This document shows positions 50,728 through 59,856 of a stretch of 64,000 bases of DNA, in pieces. A program made the translations under genes and the position numbers. How positions within the stretch are numbered: the stretch's first letter is position 1; every line of letters starts with the position of its first letter. The DNA is from an uncultured Ruminococcus sp. (GTDB lineage Bacteria; Bacillota; Clostridia; Oscillospirales; Acutalibacteraceae): NCBI GenBank assembly GCA_900539465.1, contig UQCF01000001.1, forward strand, positions 1 to 64,000. Reading direction: 5' to 3'. Under the pieces are notes generated by a model that searched no databases, was not told the DNA's origin, and was given only the letters and a program-made list of their open reading frames with translations.

Positions 50728-53349
50728 ATGGCTAAAGATTTGGCTAAGGTATACGACCCTAAAGACGTTGAAGACAGGACATATGACTTTTGGACTAAGA
50801 ACGGTTACTTCCATGCAAAATGCGATAAGGATTTAAAGCCGTATGCAATAGTTATGCCTCCTCCGAATATCACGGGTCAGCTCCACATGGGTCATGCGCT
50901 TGATAATACTCTTCAGGATGCAATTATCCGTTGGCGCAGAATGCAGGGCTATGACGCTCTTTGGCTGCCGGGAACAGACCATGCCTCCATCGCAACAGAG
51001 GCTAAAATTGTTGAGGCGATGGCAAAAGAGGGCATAAAAAAAGAGGATATAGGCAGAGAAGCTTTTCTTGAAAGAGCATGGCAGTGGAAAGAGCAGTTCG
51101 GCGGCAGAATTATTCAGCAGCTTAAAAAGATGGGTTCTTCCTGCGATTGGGACAGACTTCGCTTTACAATGGACGAGGGCTGCTCAAAAGCCGTTCGCGA
51201 GGTGTTTGTTAACCTTTATGAGAAAAAGCTTATATACCGCGGCGAAAGAATTATCAACTGGTGCACACATTGCCGCACCTCGATTTCGGACGCAGAGGTT
51301 GAGTATGAAGAGCTTGACGGCTCGTTTTGGCATATAAGATATCCGCTTGCAGACGGCAGCGGCTATGTTCAGCTTGCCACAACAAGACCCGAAACAATGC
51401 TCGGCGATACCGCTATTGCTGTTCACCCGGATGATGAAAGATACAAAGACATAGTCGGCAAAAAGGTTATTCTTCCTATTGTTAATAAAGAAATTCCTGT
51501 TGTTGCCGATAATTATGTTGAAATAGATTTCGGAACAGGCGTTGTTAAAATCACACCTGCTCACGACCCCAACGACTTTGAGGTCGGTCTGCGCCACAAT
51601 CTTCCCGTTATCAATGTTTTGACCGAGGACGGCAAGATGAACGAAAATGCCGGCAAGTATGAGGGTATGGATCGTTATGAATGCAGAAAAGCCATTGTTA
51701 AAGAGCTTGAAGAGGGCGGATACCTTGTAAAGGTTGAACCTATGAAGCACAATGTCGGCTCGTGCTACCGCTGCCACACAATTGTTGAGCCCCGCGTTTC
51801 AAAGCAATGGTTTGTTAAAATGCAGCCGCTTGCGGAGCCTGCGATTGATACCGTCAAAAAAGGCGAGGTCAAATTTGTTCCCGACAGATTTGATAAAATA
51901 TATTATCACTGGATGGAGAATATTAAGGACTGGTGTATTTCACGTCAGCTTTGGTGGGGTCACAGAATACCTGCATGGTATTGCTCTGACTGCGGTGAGG
52001 TAATCGTCTCTAAAACAGACCCCGATTGCTGCCCGAAATGCGGCAGTAAAAATATTACGCAAGATCCCGATACCCTTGACACATGGTTCTCATCGGCTCT
52101 TTGGCCGTTCTCAACTCTCGGCTGGCCCGAGAAAACGCCGGAGCTTGAACATTTTTATCCTACAAACACCCTTATAACAGGTTATGACATAATTTTCTTC
52201 TGGGTTGCGAGAATGATTTTCTCCGGTTGCGAGCATATGGGCAAATATCCGTTTGACACGGTATTTATACACGGTATTGTCAGGGACTCTCAGGGACGCA
52301 AAATGTCAAAATCACTCGGTAACGGCATTGACCCGCTTGAGGTTATCGACAAATACGGCGCAGATGCACTTCGTTTCACTCTTGTCACGGGCAACAGCCC
52401 CGGAAATGATATGAGATTCTCCGACGAAAAGGTCGGCGCAAGCCGCAACTTTGCCAATAAGCTTTGGAATGCGGCAAGATATGTTCTTATGAATCTCGGC
52501 GAGGACGAGCCCGCTCCGCATATTCCCGAAAATCTTGCACTTGAGGATAAGTGGATTCTTTCAAAATTTAACACTCTTGCAAAAGAGATAACAGATAATC
52601 TCGAAAAATTTGAACTTGGAATTGCCGTTCAAAAGCTTTATGATTTTATTTGGGATGTATTTTGCGATTGGTATATCGAAATATCAAAGATACGTCTTCA
52701 GGCAGGCGGAGAAGCTGCACAGACAGCAAAAGATGTTCTTGTCTATGTTCTTTCAAACACATTGAAGCTTCTTCATCCGTTTATGCCTTTTATCACAGAA
52801 GAAATATGGCAGTCACTGCCTCATGATGGCGAGTCAATCATGATTTCCAAATGGCCCGAATATTCCGAGGCTCTTGCATTTGATGCCGAAGAAAACGAGA
52901 TGGAAAAAATCATGGAGGCCGTTCGTGCAATCCGTAACCGCAGAGCAGAAATGAATGTTGCCCCCTCTAAAAAGGCAAAATACTTTGTTGCAACCGCAGA
53001 TAAAGAAACATTCGAGTTTGCAGGTGTATTTATGAAACGTCTCGCAAGTGCATCCGAGGTTGAGGTCGGTGACAGCTTTGACATTGACGGTGCGGTTGCC
53101 ATTGTTACATCAGACGCAAAAATCTATATACCTATGGGCGAACTTATAGATTTCGAAGCCGAAAGAGCACGTCTCAATAAAGAAAAAGACAAGGCGCTCA
53201 AAGAGCTTGATTTTATCGACAAAAAGCTCAATAACCCCGGCTTTGTTTCAAAAGCACCCGAGGCTGTTGTTCAGGGTCAGCGCGATGCCGCAGCAAAACT
53301 CAGAGATAAAGTAGCAATGCTTGATGAAAGTATTGCAAAGCTCGGCTAA
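50728..53349 (+). CDS. valS: Valyl-tRNA synthetase
   Basis: Class I synthetase of 873 residues, full length. HIGH-type motif PPPNITGQLHMGHALD (about residue 43), editing domain with LATTRPETMLGDTAIAVHP, zinc-like Cys clusters CSDCGEVI and CCPKCGS, KMSKS motif GRKMSKSLGNGIDP (about 520), anticodon-binding domain, and a C-terminal coiled coil (EAERARLNKEKDKALKELDF). GTTAGGAG precedes the ATG. The 75-base gap upstream is too short for a T-box leader, so regulation by uncharged tRNA is not evident here. Confidence 0.97.
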   Translation: MAKDLAKVYDPKDVEDRTYDFWTKNGYFHAKCDKDLKPYAIVMPPPNITGQLHMGHALDNTLQDAIIRWRRMQGYDALWLPGTDHASIATEAKIVEAMAKEGIKKEDIGREAFLERAWQWKEQFGGRIIQQLKKMGSSCDWDRLRFTMDEGCSKAVREVFVNLYEKKLIYRGERIINWCTHCRTSISDAEVEYEELDGSFWHIRYPLADGSGYVQLATTRPETMLGDTAIAVHPDDERYKDIVGKKVILPIVNKEIPVVADNYVEIDFGTGVVKITPAHDPNDFEVGLRHNLPVINVLTEDGKMNENAGKYEGMDRYECRKAIVKELEEGGYLVKVEPMKHNVGSCYRCHTIVEPRVSKQWFVKMQPLAEPAIDTVKKGEVKFVPDRFDKIYYHWMENIKDWCISRQLWWGHRIPAWYCSDCGEVIVSKTDPDCCPKCGSKNITQDPDTLDTWFSSALWPFSTLGWPEKTPELEHFYPTNTLITGYDIIFFWVARMIFSGCEHMGKYPFDTVFIHGIVRDSQGRKMSKSLGNGIDPLEVIDKYGADALRFTLVTGNSPGNDMRFSDEKVGASRNFANKLWNAARYVLMNLGEDEPAPHIPENLALEDKWILSKFNTLAKEITDNLEKFELGIAVQKLYDFIWDVFCDWYIEISKIRLQAGGEAAQTAKDVLVYVLSNTLKLLHPFMPFITEEIWQSLPHDGESIMISKWPEYSEALAFDAEENEMEKIMEAVRAIRNRRAEMNVAPSKKAKYFVATADKETFEFAGVFMKRLASASEVEVGDSFDIDGAVAIVTSDAKIYIPMGELIDFEAERARLNKEKDKALKELDFIDKKLNNPGFVSKAPEAVVQGQRDAAAKLRDKVAMLDESIAKLG

Positions 53350-53356
53350 AATTAAC

Positions 53357-53392
53357 AAAAGGGTTGCTGCACTAAGCTGCGGCAACCTTTTT
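53357..53392 (+). terminator. Terminator of valS
   Basis: AAAAGGGTTGC/GCAACCTTTTT arms with one G-T pair, loop of about 14 bases, then TTCTTT. Confidence 0.75.
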
Positions 53393-53412
53393 CTTTAAGG
53401 AAGTGTATTTTT

Positions 53413-54675
53413 ATGACCTGCGAGCAGGCTATAAATTATTTATATTCAAGGCTGAAATTCGGCTCCGTACCGGGGCTTGAAAGAATTGCCGCGCTTTGTG
53501 AGCTTTTGGGTAATCCGCAGGATAAGCTTAAATTCGTTCACGTTGCAGGCACAAACGGCAAGGGCTCGGTCTGCACCATGATGTCCCGAATGCTTATAAA
53601 TGCAGGCTACAAAACCGGTCTTTATACTTCGCCGTATGTTATGGATTTCAGAGAGAGAATGCAGATAAACAGCGAGATGATACCTGAAGATGAGCTCGGC
53701 GCGCTTATGGATGAAATAAAACCAAAAGTAGAGGAACTTGATAAAAAGGGCATAACGCCCACAGAATTTGAGGTTTTAACTTCGCTTGCATTTTTATACT
53801 ATTACAGAAACAATTGCGACATTGTTGTGCTTGAGGTCGGCTTGGGCGGACTTTGCGACTCTACCAATATTATTAAGCCGCCGGAGCTTAGTATTATAAT
53901 GTCAATTTCATATGACCATACAAACATTCTCGGCAAAACAATAGAAGAAATTGCTTTTCAAAAAAGCGGAATAATCAAAGACGGCAGCCCGGTTGTACTT
54001 TATCCTCAAATATATCCGCAGGCTCGCAGCATAATAAAAAATGCAGCCGAAGCAAAGCATTGCAAGCTTTACGAAGCCGATAAATCAAAGATTAAAATAA
54101 TTAAGTCAGATATTTTCGGTTCCGAATTTATGTACGGCAGCAAAAAAATATCCGTGTCTCTTATAGGTTCACAACAAATTTTAAACGCCGCAACAGCTTT
54201 TGAGGCAGGCAGGGCTTTGCAGGAGCGTGGATACCGGCTGACAGACGAAAATATTTTACACGGAATAAAATCCGCAAAAATAGCCGCACGGACGCAAATT
54301 GTTTCAAAAGAACCGCTTATCGTTATTGACGGCGGCCACAATGTTGACGGAATAAATGCTCTTTGCGATAATTTAAAAAATATTTTTTCTGATTACGGCA
54401 TAATCGCGGTTATAGGTATGCTTAAAGACAAAGATGTTGATACATCGGTTAAAATGCTTGCCCCGATGTGCAAAAAAATGATAACCGTCACAATAGATAA
54501 CCCGAGAAGTATGAGCGCCGAGGAGTTAAAAGATAAAATCATGCCTTACTGTGCGGATGTAACCGCCGTTGCAAACTCCGCAGAGGCTTTTAATACCGCA
54601 AAAAAAGAACTGGCAAAAGGCGATATGCTTTTGGTCTGCGGCTCGCTTTACCTTGCGTCGGAAATAGAAAAATAA
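53413..54675 (+). CDS. folC: Folylpolyglutamate synthase/dihydrofolate synthase
   Basis: Mur-ligase-like cytoplasmic enzyme of 420 residues that attaches glutamate to dihydropteroate and folates with ATP. Motifs: FVHVAGTNGKGSVCTM (P-loop), TSPYVMDFRERMQIN, LEVGLGGLCDSTN, SISYDHTNILGKT and IDGGHNVDGI. AAGGAAG lies about nine bases before ATG 53413. Starts 20 bases after the valS terminator; a promoter was not found in that gap, so some read-through from valS is likely. Confidence 0.95.
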   Translation: MTCEQAINYLYSRLKFGSVPGLERIAALCELLGNPQDKLKFVHVAGTNGKGSVCTMMSRMLINAGYKTGLYTSPYVMDFRERMQINSEMIPEDELGALMDEIKPKVEELDKKGITPTEFEVLTSLAFLYYYRNNCDIVVLEVGLGGLCDSTNIIKPPELSIIMSISYDHTNILGKTIEEIAFQKSGIIKDGSPVVLYPQIYPQARSIIKNAAEAKHCKLYEADKSKIKIIKSDIFGSEFMYGSKKISVSLIGSQQILNAATAFEAGRALQERGYRLTDENILHGIKSAKIAARTQIVSKEPLIVIDGGHNVDGINALCDNLKNIFSDYGIIAVIGMLKDKDVDTSVKMLAPMCKKMITVTIDNPRSMSAEELKDKIMPYCADVTAVANSAEAFNTAKKELAKGDMLLVCGSLYLASEIEK

Positions 54676-54718
54676 ATTTTTGTAATAAAATACCGTTTTC
54701 AACATAATATTTATATTT

Positions 54719-54754
54719 AATCCTTTATCATATCCGGTAAGGGATTATTTTTTT
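54719..54754 (+). terminator. Terminator just upstream of spoIIAA
   Basis: AATCCTTTA (54719-54727)/TAAGGGATT (54738-54746), 9 bp with one G-T pair, then seven T. It ends 12 bases before the spoIIAA start, directly against the ribosome site. Confidence 0.75.
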
Positions 54755-54766
54755 GGGAGGAATAAT

Positions 54767-55102
54767 ATGAATGTGAAAATAGTCACGTCACAGCAGAAAA
54801 TGACCGCATACCTTGACGGCGAAATAGACCACCACACAGCCGGCGGCATACGCGAAGAAATAGACAATGCTCTGATGACCAAAAAGCCCGAAGTATTAAA
54901 ACTTGACTTTGACAACGTAACCTTTATGGATTCATCGGGAGTCGGGCTTGTCATGGGCAGATACAGAACACTGTCTATGTTCGGCGGAAAATTGATAGTT
55001 TCAAATCTTTCGCCGCAGTTTTATAAGATAATGAAGCTTTCGGGCCTTGAAAAAATCGCAACAATCAATAAAAGGGAGAATGAATATGAAAGCAAAAAAT
55101 GA
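54767..55102 (+). CDS. spoIIAA: Anti-sigma F factor antagonist SpoIIAA
   Basis: STAS-domain protein of 111 residues. When dephosphorylated by SpoIIE it captures SpoIIAB and frees sigma F in the forespore. The phosphorylatable Ser lies in FMDSSGVGLVMGRY, the STAS signature. GGGAGG precedes ATG 54767. It overlaps spoIIAB by 17 bases. First gene of a complete spoIIA operon; in Bacillus this is driven by SigH and Spo0A, but no SigH-type promoter was found between the upstream terminator and the start. Confidence 0.95.
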   Translation: MNVKIVTSQQKMTAYLDGEIDHHTAGGIREEIDNALMTKKPEVLKLDFDNVTFMDSSGVGLVMGRYRTLSMFGGKLIVSNLSPQFYKIMKLSGLEKIATINKRENEYESKK

Positions 55103-55520
55103 ATTCAGAATGACCGTTGAAAGCCGATCTGTTAATGAATCGTTTGTAAGAAGTACCGTGGCGGCATTTGCCGCACAGCTTGACCCGACTATTGAAGAAA
55201 TAGCCGATATAAAAACTGCCGTGAGTGAAGCTGTTACAAACTGCATTGTCCACGCCTATGCCGATAAGGTCGGCAAAATTTACATATATGCCGCCATTTA
55301 TGACGATAATAAAATAAAAATAAGTATTCGAGACAGGGGCTGCGGAATAGAAGACATAGAAAAGGCAAAAACACCTTTGTTCACAACCCTCGGCGGTGAA
55401 CGCGCAGGCTTGGGGTTTGCCGTTATGGAAAGCTTTACGGATAAACTCACCGTTCGCTCCGCTCTCGGCCGGGGGACGACGGTCACAATGATTAAAAAGA
55501 CCGGCGGGCGTGAAAACTGA
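55086..55520 (+). CDS. spoIIAB: Anti-sigma F factor SpoIIAB
   Basis: Serine kinase and anti-sigma factor of the GHKL ATPase family, 144 residues. It binds sigma F and phosphorylates SpoIIAA. N box EAVTNCIVHAYAD, G1 box IRDRGCGIED and G2 box GERAGLGFAVMESF are present. ATG 55086, with GGGAG seven bases upstream, lies inside the end of spoIIAA; its stop overlaps the sigF start (TGATG). The spacing suggests translational coupling that would keep the two regulators in ratio. Confidence 0.95.
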   Translation: MKAKNEFRMTVESRSVNESFVRSTVAAFAAQLDPTIEEIADIKTAVSEAVTNCIVHAYADKVGKIYIYAAIYDDNKIKISIRDRGCGIEDIEKAKTPLFTTLGGERAGLGFAVMESFTDKLTVRSALGRGTTVTMIKKTGGREN

Positions 55521-56185
55521 TGACAGAAAAAAGCGTCAGAGACATAAAGATTGAAGAAAATCTCGGTCTTGTTCACTCCTGTGCCCGCAGATTTACGGGC
55601 AGGGGAGTGGATTATGAAGACCTTGTTCAGGCAGGGTGCGTCGGGCTTATAAAGGCTGTTGACAATTTTGACGATGAGCGCGGATTTTCCTTTTCGACCT
55701 ATGCCGTTCCGGTTATTCTCGGTGAAATCAAAAGAATTTTCAGAGATGACGGCACCGTAAAGGTCAGCCGAATTATTAAAGACCGCGGCAGAAAAATCTC
55801 TTATATCAAAGAAGAATTTTCAAGAATAAACGGGCATGAGCCGACCGTCGGCGATATTTCGTCTATTCTCGGAATATCCGAAGAAGAAACGGCACAGGCA
55901 ATAAACGCATCACTGCCGGTGTTTTCTCTTACACCGGCAGAAGACGGAGATTCAAGAGGAGAATTTGACGTCCCGACCGAATCTTACGATGCAGAAATAG
56001 CCGACAAAATCGCTTTGCGTCAAATAATGGAACAGCTTGAAGACAGAGACAAAAAACTTATTGAATACAGATATTTTAAAGGCTTAAATCAAACCAAAAC
56101 CGCAGAGCTTTTAAATATGAATCAGGTCTGGGTCAGCAGGCGGGAGAAGGCAATTCTTTTGATAATGAAGAAAAAGTTAGCTTAA
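55520..56185 (+). CDS. sigF: RNA polymerase sigma-F factor (SpoIIAC)
   Basis: Forespore-specific sigma factor of 221 residues. Region 2 is seen in DYEDLVQAGCVGLIKAVDNF and RGFSFSTYAVPVILGEIKR; region 3 in RDDGTVKVSR; region 4 in LNQTKTAELLNMNQVWVSRR, a helix-turn-helix. The start overlaps the spoIIAB stop by one base. The gene runs nine bases into the end of the convergent feoB gene with no terminator between. Confidence 0.95.
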   Translation: MTEKSVRDIKIEENLGLVHSCARRFTGRGVDYEDLVQAGCVGLIKAVDNFDDERGFSFSTYAVPVILGEIKRIFRDDGTVKVSRIIKDRGRKISYIKEEFSRINGHEPTVGDISSILGISEEETAQAINASLPVFSLTPAEDGDSRGEFDVPTESYDAEIADKIALRQIMEQLEDRDKKLIEYRYFKGLNQTKTAELLNMNQVWVSRREKAILLIMKKKLA

Positions 56186-58036
56186 TATTTTGACCGCAAA
56201 ATTAAATATACAGCACATTATAAATCCCGTAATTGTGGGGATTATTACAGAAGCCGCCGTCCATTTCAGGTCTGCGGTTTCTTTTTTTATTGTTAAAACC
56301 GCGGTCGAGCACGGCCAGTGGAACAGGTTAAAAAGCAGCATACTTGCGGCCGTTGTCCATGTCCATCCATTGTCTGTGAGCAGTGTTTTTAGGCTATCCA
56401 ATGTTTCATAATTACTAAGCGTATCGCGCGCCGTGTAGCCCATCATGATTATCGGCATAACTATTTCGTTTGCGGGCACACCGAGTATAAATCCCGTTAA
56501 AATCGTTCCGTCAAGACCCATTATTTTGCCGACAGGGTCAAGAAAATCGGTCATGTGCAAAAATATGCTTTTATCGCCGATTATTATATGTGACAAAAGC
56601 CAAATAACAATACCTGCCGGTGCGGCAACCGCCGCCGCTCTTGCCAAAACAAATATTGTTCTGTCAAACACAGAGCGAACAATTAAACTTCCGACTTTGG
56701 GCTTTCTATACGGTGGGAGCTCCATTGCAAAGGATGACGGTTCGCCTTTAAGAAGGGTTACCGACAAAATTTTAGAGACTAAAAATGTCATAAGAACCGA
56801 CAGAACAAGAAGTCCCACAAAAATTGCCGCCGCGCTTATTCTTCCGCCGAATATTCCCGTGCCGGAGATAAAAAACATTGTAATAACCGCAATCAGCGTA
56901 GGAAAACGTCCGTTACACGGTGTAAACGTATTGGTAATGATTGCTGTGAGCCGCTCTCTTTTAGACTGTATTATTCTGCACCCCGATACTCCGGCACAGT
57001 TGCAGCCGAGGCCCATGCACATTGTCAAAGCCTGCTTGCCGCAAGTGCCGCATTTTTTAAAGGAATTGTCAAGTAAAAATGCTGCGCGTGGCAAATATCC
57101 AAGATCCTCCAGCAATGAAAAAAGCGGAAAAAATATTGCCATAGGCGGCAGCATTACAGCGATTACCCACGATAAAACAGTCAGCATACCGTCAATAATC
57201 ACTTGCGAAAGAGTCGGCGGCATAGCTTTAAAAAAATTGCTCTCTCTTAAAAACATCAAACCTTTATCAAACAAATCGGATAAAAATTCACTCGGATAAC
57301 TTGAAAGGCTCAATGTAATGTAAAAGAGCACGGCAAGCATTATGAGCATGCAGGGGAGGGCAGTGTACTTTCCGAGCAAAACAGAGTCGATTTTTCGGTC
57401 TTTTTTATATGGGTCATAACTTACGAGAGTTACAACTCCGTGGCAAATTTCTTCTGCTTTTTCAACATAATAAAATATATCTTTGTCTGAATAGTCACTG
57501 TTATTCGGTTTTTTGTTTTTAGTCGCTTTTTCGACCGCCTCAAGCAATTTGATTTTTGATTTTTTATCCTTTATGCTTGTTCCCACAACAGGTACACCGA
57601 GACGGCTTTGAAGTAGATTTAAGTTTATGGCAATTCCTTTTCTCAAAGCCTCATCCATGAGGTTTACGCATATAACGGCTTTTTTACAAATCTCCATTGT
57701 TTGAAGCGCTAAAATAAGGCTTCGCTCAAGTGCCGTTGCGTCGCATACAATTATTGTGCAGTTATCGGTATGCTCCTTAATATATTCACCGGCTATTTTT
57801 TCATCCTCCGATGCAGGTGTAAAAGAATATGTACCCGGTAAATCCGTTATAAGATAATTTTTATCCTTAAATCTGAATGTGCCGCAGGCAAATTCAACCG
57901 TTTTCCCTGGCCAGTTACCTGTATGCTGATGAAGCCCCGTAAGCTTATTAAAGACCGTGCTTTTGCCTACGTTCGGGTTCCCGACAAGCGTTAAATTCAT
58001 ATCGACGTTACATTTTTTCTTTTTAAACAGGGTCAT
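56177..58036 (-). CDS. feoB: Ferrous iron transport protein B
   Basis: GTP-dependent Fe(II) importer of 619 residues. The N-terminal G domain has GNPNVGKST (G1), DLPGTYSF (G3) and NLMDEA (G4). The membrane part has the FeoB gate motifs, for example LEDLGYLPRAAFLLD, GLGCNCAGVSGCR and a C-terminal Gate/Nucleoside-recognition repeat. Shorter than E. coli FeoB (773) but usual for Clostridia. ATG 58036 has AAGGAG eight bases upstream inside the feoA end; the two genes overlap by 14 bases. The 3' end overlaps sigF by nine bases. Confidence 0.95.
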   Translation of the reverse strand: MTLFKKKKCNVDMNLTLVGNPNVGKSTVFNKLTGLHQHTGNWPGKTVEFACGTFRFKDKNYLITDLPGTYSFTPASEDEKIAGEYIKEHTDNCTIIVCDATALERSLILALQTMEICKKAVICVNLMDEALRKGIAINLNLLQSRLGVPVVGTSIKDKKSKIKLLEAVEKATKNKKPNNSDYSDKDIFYYVEKAEEICHGVVTLVSYDPYKKDRKIDSVLLGKYTALPCMLIMLAVLFYITLSLSSYPSEFLSDLFDKGLMFLRESNFFKAMPPTLSQVIIDGMLTVLSWVIAVMLPPMAIFFPLFSLLEDLGYLPRAAFLLDNSFKKCGTCGKQALTMCMGLGCNCAGVSGCRIIQSKRERLTAIITNTFTPCNGRFPTLIAVITMFFISGTGIFGGRISAAAIFVGLLVLSVLMTFLVSKILSVTLLKGEPSSFAMELPPYRKPKVGSLIVRSVFDRTIFVLARAAAVAAPAGIVIWLLSHIIIGDKSIFLHMTDFLDPVGKIMGLDGTILTGFILGVPANEIVMPIIMMGYTARDTLSNYETLDSLKTLLTDNGWTWTTAASMLLFNLFHWPCSTAVLTIKKETADLKWTAASVIIPTITGFIMCCIFNFAVKILS

Positions 58037-58277
58037 CAAAAGCACTCCTTGACGGCAATATCTTTATACATTCGGTGTCTTCGTTTCTGAGTGCAATTAC
58101 AGTGCTTTTAATAAGATACGCGGCAATGCTCTTCTTTCTTCTTACACATGTGACGGTTGCGCCTTTTGTTATACCGAGATCGTTAAACCTTGTGTACAGG
58201 CTGCAATTCGGAGGGACGCAATATATTTCTGCTTTTTTGCCCTGCGGCAAAAGAGACAGGGTAGATATATCTTTCAT
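58023..58277 (-). CDS. feoA: Ferrous iron transport protein A
   Basis: 84-residue cytoplasmic SH3-like protein needed for FeoB function. The pattern is typical: LSLLPQGKKAEI, FNDLGITKGATVTC and VIALRNEDTECI, where the last usually reads A.RxxxA..I.V. GAAGGTGATT precedes ATG 58277. Forms the feoAB operon. An A/T-rich upstream region has no convincing Fur box by eye. Confidence 0.92.
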   Translation of the reverse strand: MKDISTLSLLPQGKKAEIYCVPPNCSLYTRFNDLGITKGATVTCVRRKKSIAAYLIKSTVIALRNEDTECIKILPSRSAFDDPV

Positions 58278-58426
58278 ATTAAATCACCTTCAGACTGTTA
58301 TTACTAACATATTATTAAAAACAAAATAATCAGTTACTTCTTATTGCCGCTTAAAATTTACAGTGTGTTAATAAAAAGTCTTTTATTAAAATGTATAATA
58401 AGATAATAAGAGAGGTGAAAATTCGA

Positions 58427-59281
58427 TTGTTTGGCTACGTCAGAGCATATAAACCTAATATGACATTTTCGCAGTTTGACATTTATAAGGGCATATATTG
58501 CTCTCTTTGCAAAGAAATCGGCAAACGATACGGGCTTTTGGCGAGAATGACCTTGTCCTATGACCTTGCTTTTTTTGCATTGGTAAGGCTTTCTGTTAAC
58601 GAACAGTGCCCGATGTTTAAAAAGAGCAGGTGCAGTTTTAATCCTCTCAAAAAATGTCTTGGCTGTTCTCTTCAAAATGAAGAGATGAAATATGCGTCGG
58701 ATGTGTTAATGCTTATGGTGTATTACAAATACCTTGACAATCTTGATGACAGCCCGAAATTTAAAAAATTCTTTTTAAAATTTTTATCGCCTTATTTTAA
58801 CCGTATAAAGAAAAAAGCGGTTAAAAACCGCAAAGAAGCAAATGATATATTAAATAAAATGCACGTTTCACAGTCTGAAACAGAGAAGAAAAACACAAAC
58901 GAAATTGACAAAGCCTGCCACCCCTCGGCAACTGCTTTGGCAGAATTGCTGGTGCTTAATAAAACAGGTGAAGATATTGACGAACTGCGGCTTTTCGGTT
59001 ACAATATCGGTCGGTGGGTCTATTTGATGGACGCGGCGGACGATTATGACGACGATATAAAAGAAGGCGGATATAATCCGTTTTCCGATATGGACAAAGC
59101 CTCTATGCTGAAAAAAGCCGAAGAATCATTGAATTTAACTGCGGCAGAGGCGGTCAATCACTTTAATAATATAAGATTTTACAGATATAAATCAATTATA
59201 AAAAACATTTTGTTTGACGGAACATACGCTTCCATGATGAAAGTACTTAAAAAGGAGGATCGTGATGAAAAATCCGTATGA
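58427..59281 (+). CDS. DUF5685 family protein
   Basis: 284-residue protein of unknown function. It begins MFGYVRAYKPNMTF when read from TTG 58427, the usual DUF5685 opening, and GAGAGGTG lies nine bases before; an ATG at 58391 lies on the TATAAT box and is unlikely. Cys motifs YCSLCKEIG and CSFNPLKKCLGC could bind a metal. YLDNLDDS and MDAADDYDDDIKEGGYNPF are Asp-rich, resembling the paired Asp motifs of all-alpha terpene-synthase-like folds; that similarity is only suggestive. The end overlaps the next gene by 17 bases. Confidence 0.75.
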   Translation: MFGYVRAYKPNMTFSQFDIYKGIYCSLCKEIGKRYGLLARMTLSYDLAFFALVRLSVNEQCPMFKKSRCSFNPLKKCLGCSLQNEEMKYASDVLMLMVYYKYLDNLDDSPKFKKFFLKFLSPYFNRIKKKAVKNRKEANDILNKMHVSQSETEKKNTNEIDKACHPSATALAELLVLNKTGEDIDELRLFGYNIGRWVYLMDAADDYDDDIKEGGYNPFSDMDKASMLKKAEESLNLTAAEAVNHFNNIRFYRYKSIIKNILFDGTYASMMKVLKKEDRDEKSV

Positions 59282-59855
59282 AGTTTTAGGAATAAGCTCA
59301 TCTGCAACAGATGACGATGTAAAAAAAGCATACCGCGAGGCTGCGGCCAAATTTTCGGGCGATCCTGCAAAAATGGACGAGATAAACAGCGCATATGACC
59401 ACATAATACTTTCACGCAACAGCGGCGGCGCCGACAACAGGAACGAAGCGTATAATTCTGGCAATTACTCCGGCGCTTCCGGCGGACTGGGCGATATAAG
59501 AGCAAAACTCAACGCCGGCAGAATAGATGATGCCGAAATGCTGCTGGACGGCATTCCGCTTCAAAGGCGCACAGCAGAATGGTACTTTTTAAAAGGAACT
59601 ATTCAGCAGCGCAGAGGATGGCTTGAAAGTGCGGCAGAGAGCTTTCGCAAAGCGGCCGAAGATGAACCGAATAACAAAGAATACAGAAACGCATATGAAA
59701 ACATTAACCGCTCCAGAAAAGGCGATTTCAGAAATTCACGCGATTATGACGACAATGACGGCTGCTGCGGCTCACCGTGCCATTTGTGCATGTCTTTGCT
59801 TTGTGCAGACAGCTGCTGTGAATGTATGGGCGGAGATTTAATAAGGTGCTGTTAA
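59265..59855 (+). CDS. J-domain-like protein with TPR and Cys-rich tail, no HPD
   Basis: 196 residues. Residues 1-50 read as a J domain (NPYEVLGISSSATDDDVKKA, then INSAYDHI), but the HPD tripeptide that triggers DnaK ATPase is replaced: AAAKFSGDPAK. The middle (about 80-150) resembles a TPR pair (EWYFLKGTIQQRRGWLESAA). The last 30 residues hold nine Cys, including CCGSPCHLC, and end RCC. AAAGGAGG sits six bases before ATG 59265. Lies between DUF5685 and membrane-protein genes with overlap or minimal spacing, so the three probably act together, perhaps at the membrane. Confidence 0.8.
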   Translation: MKNPYEVLGISSSATDDDVKKAYREAAAKFSGDPAKMDEINSAYDHIILSRNSGGADNRNEAYNSGNYSGASGGLGDIRAKLNAGRIDDAEMLLDGIPLQRRTAEWYFLKGTIQQRRGWLESAAESFRKAAEDEPNNKEYRNAYENINRSRKGDFRNSRDYDDNDGCCGSPCHLCMSLLCADSCCECMGGDLIRCC

Positions 59856-59856
59856 A

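Noticed and set aside
54740..54766. SigH-like elements (AGGGATT and GAGGAATAA) before spoIIAA
   Set aside because: They overlap the terminator and ribosome site and would put the transcription start at the ATG; the match is probably due to the ribosome site itself.
56445..57299. 284-codon plus-strand open frame inside feoB
   Set aside because: Antisense shadow of a conserved membrane-protein gene; no ribosome site and Pro/Ile/Thr-rich nonsense composition.
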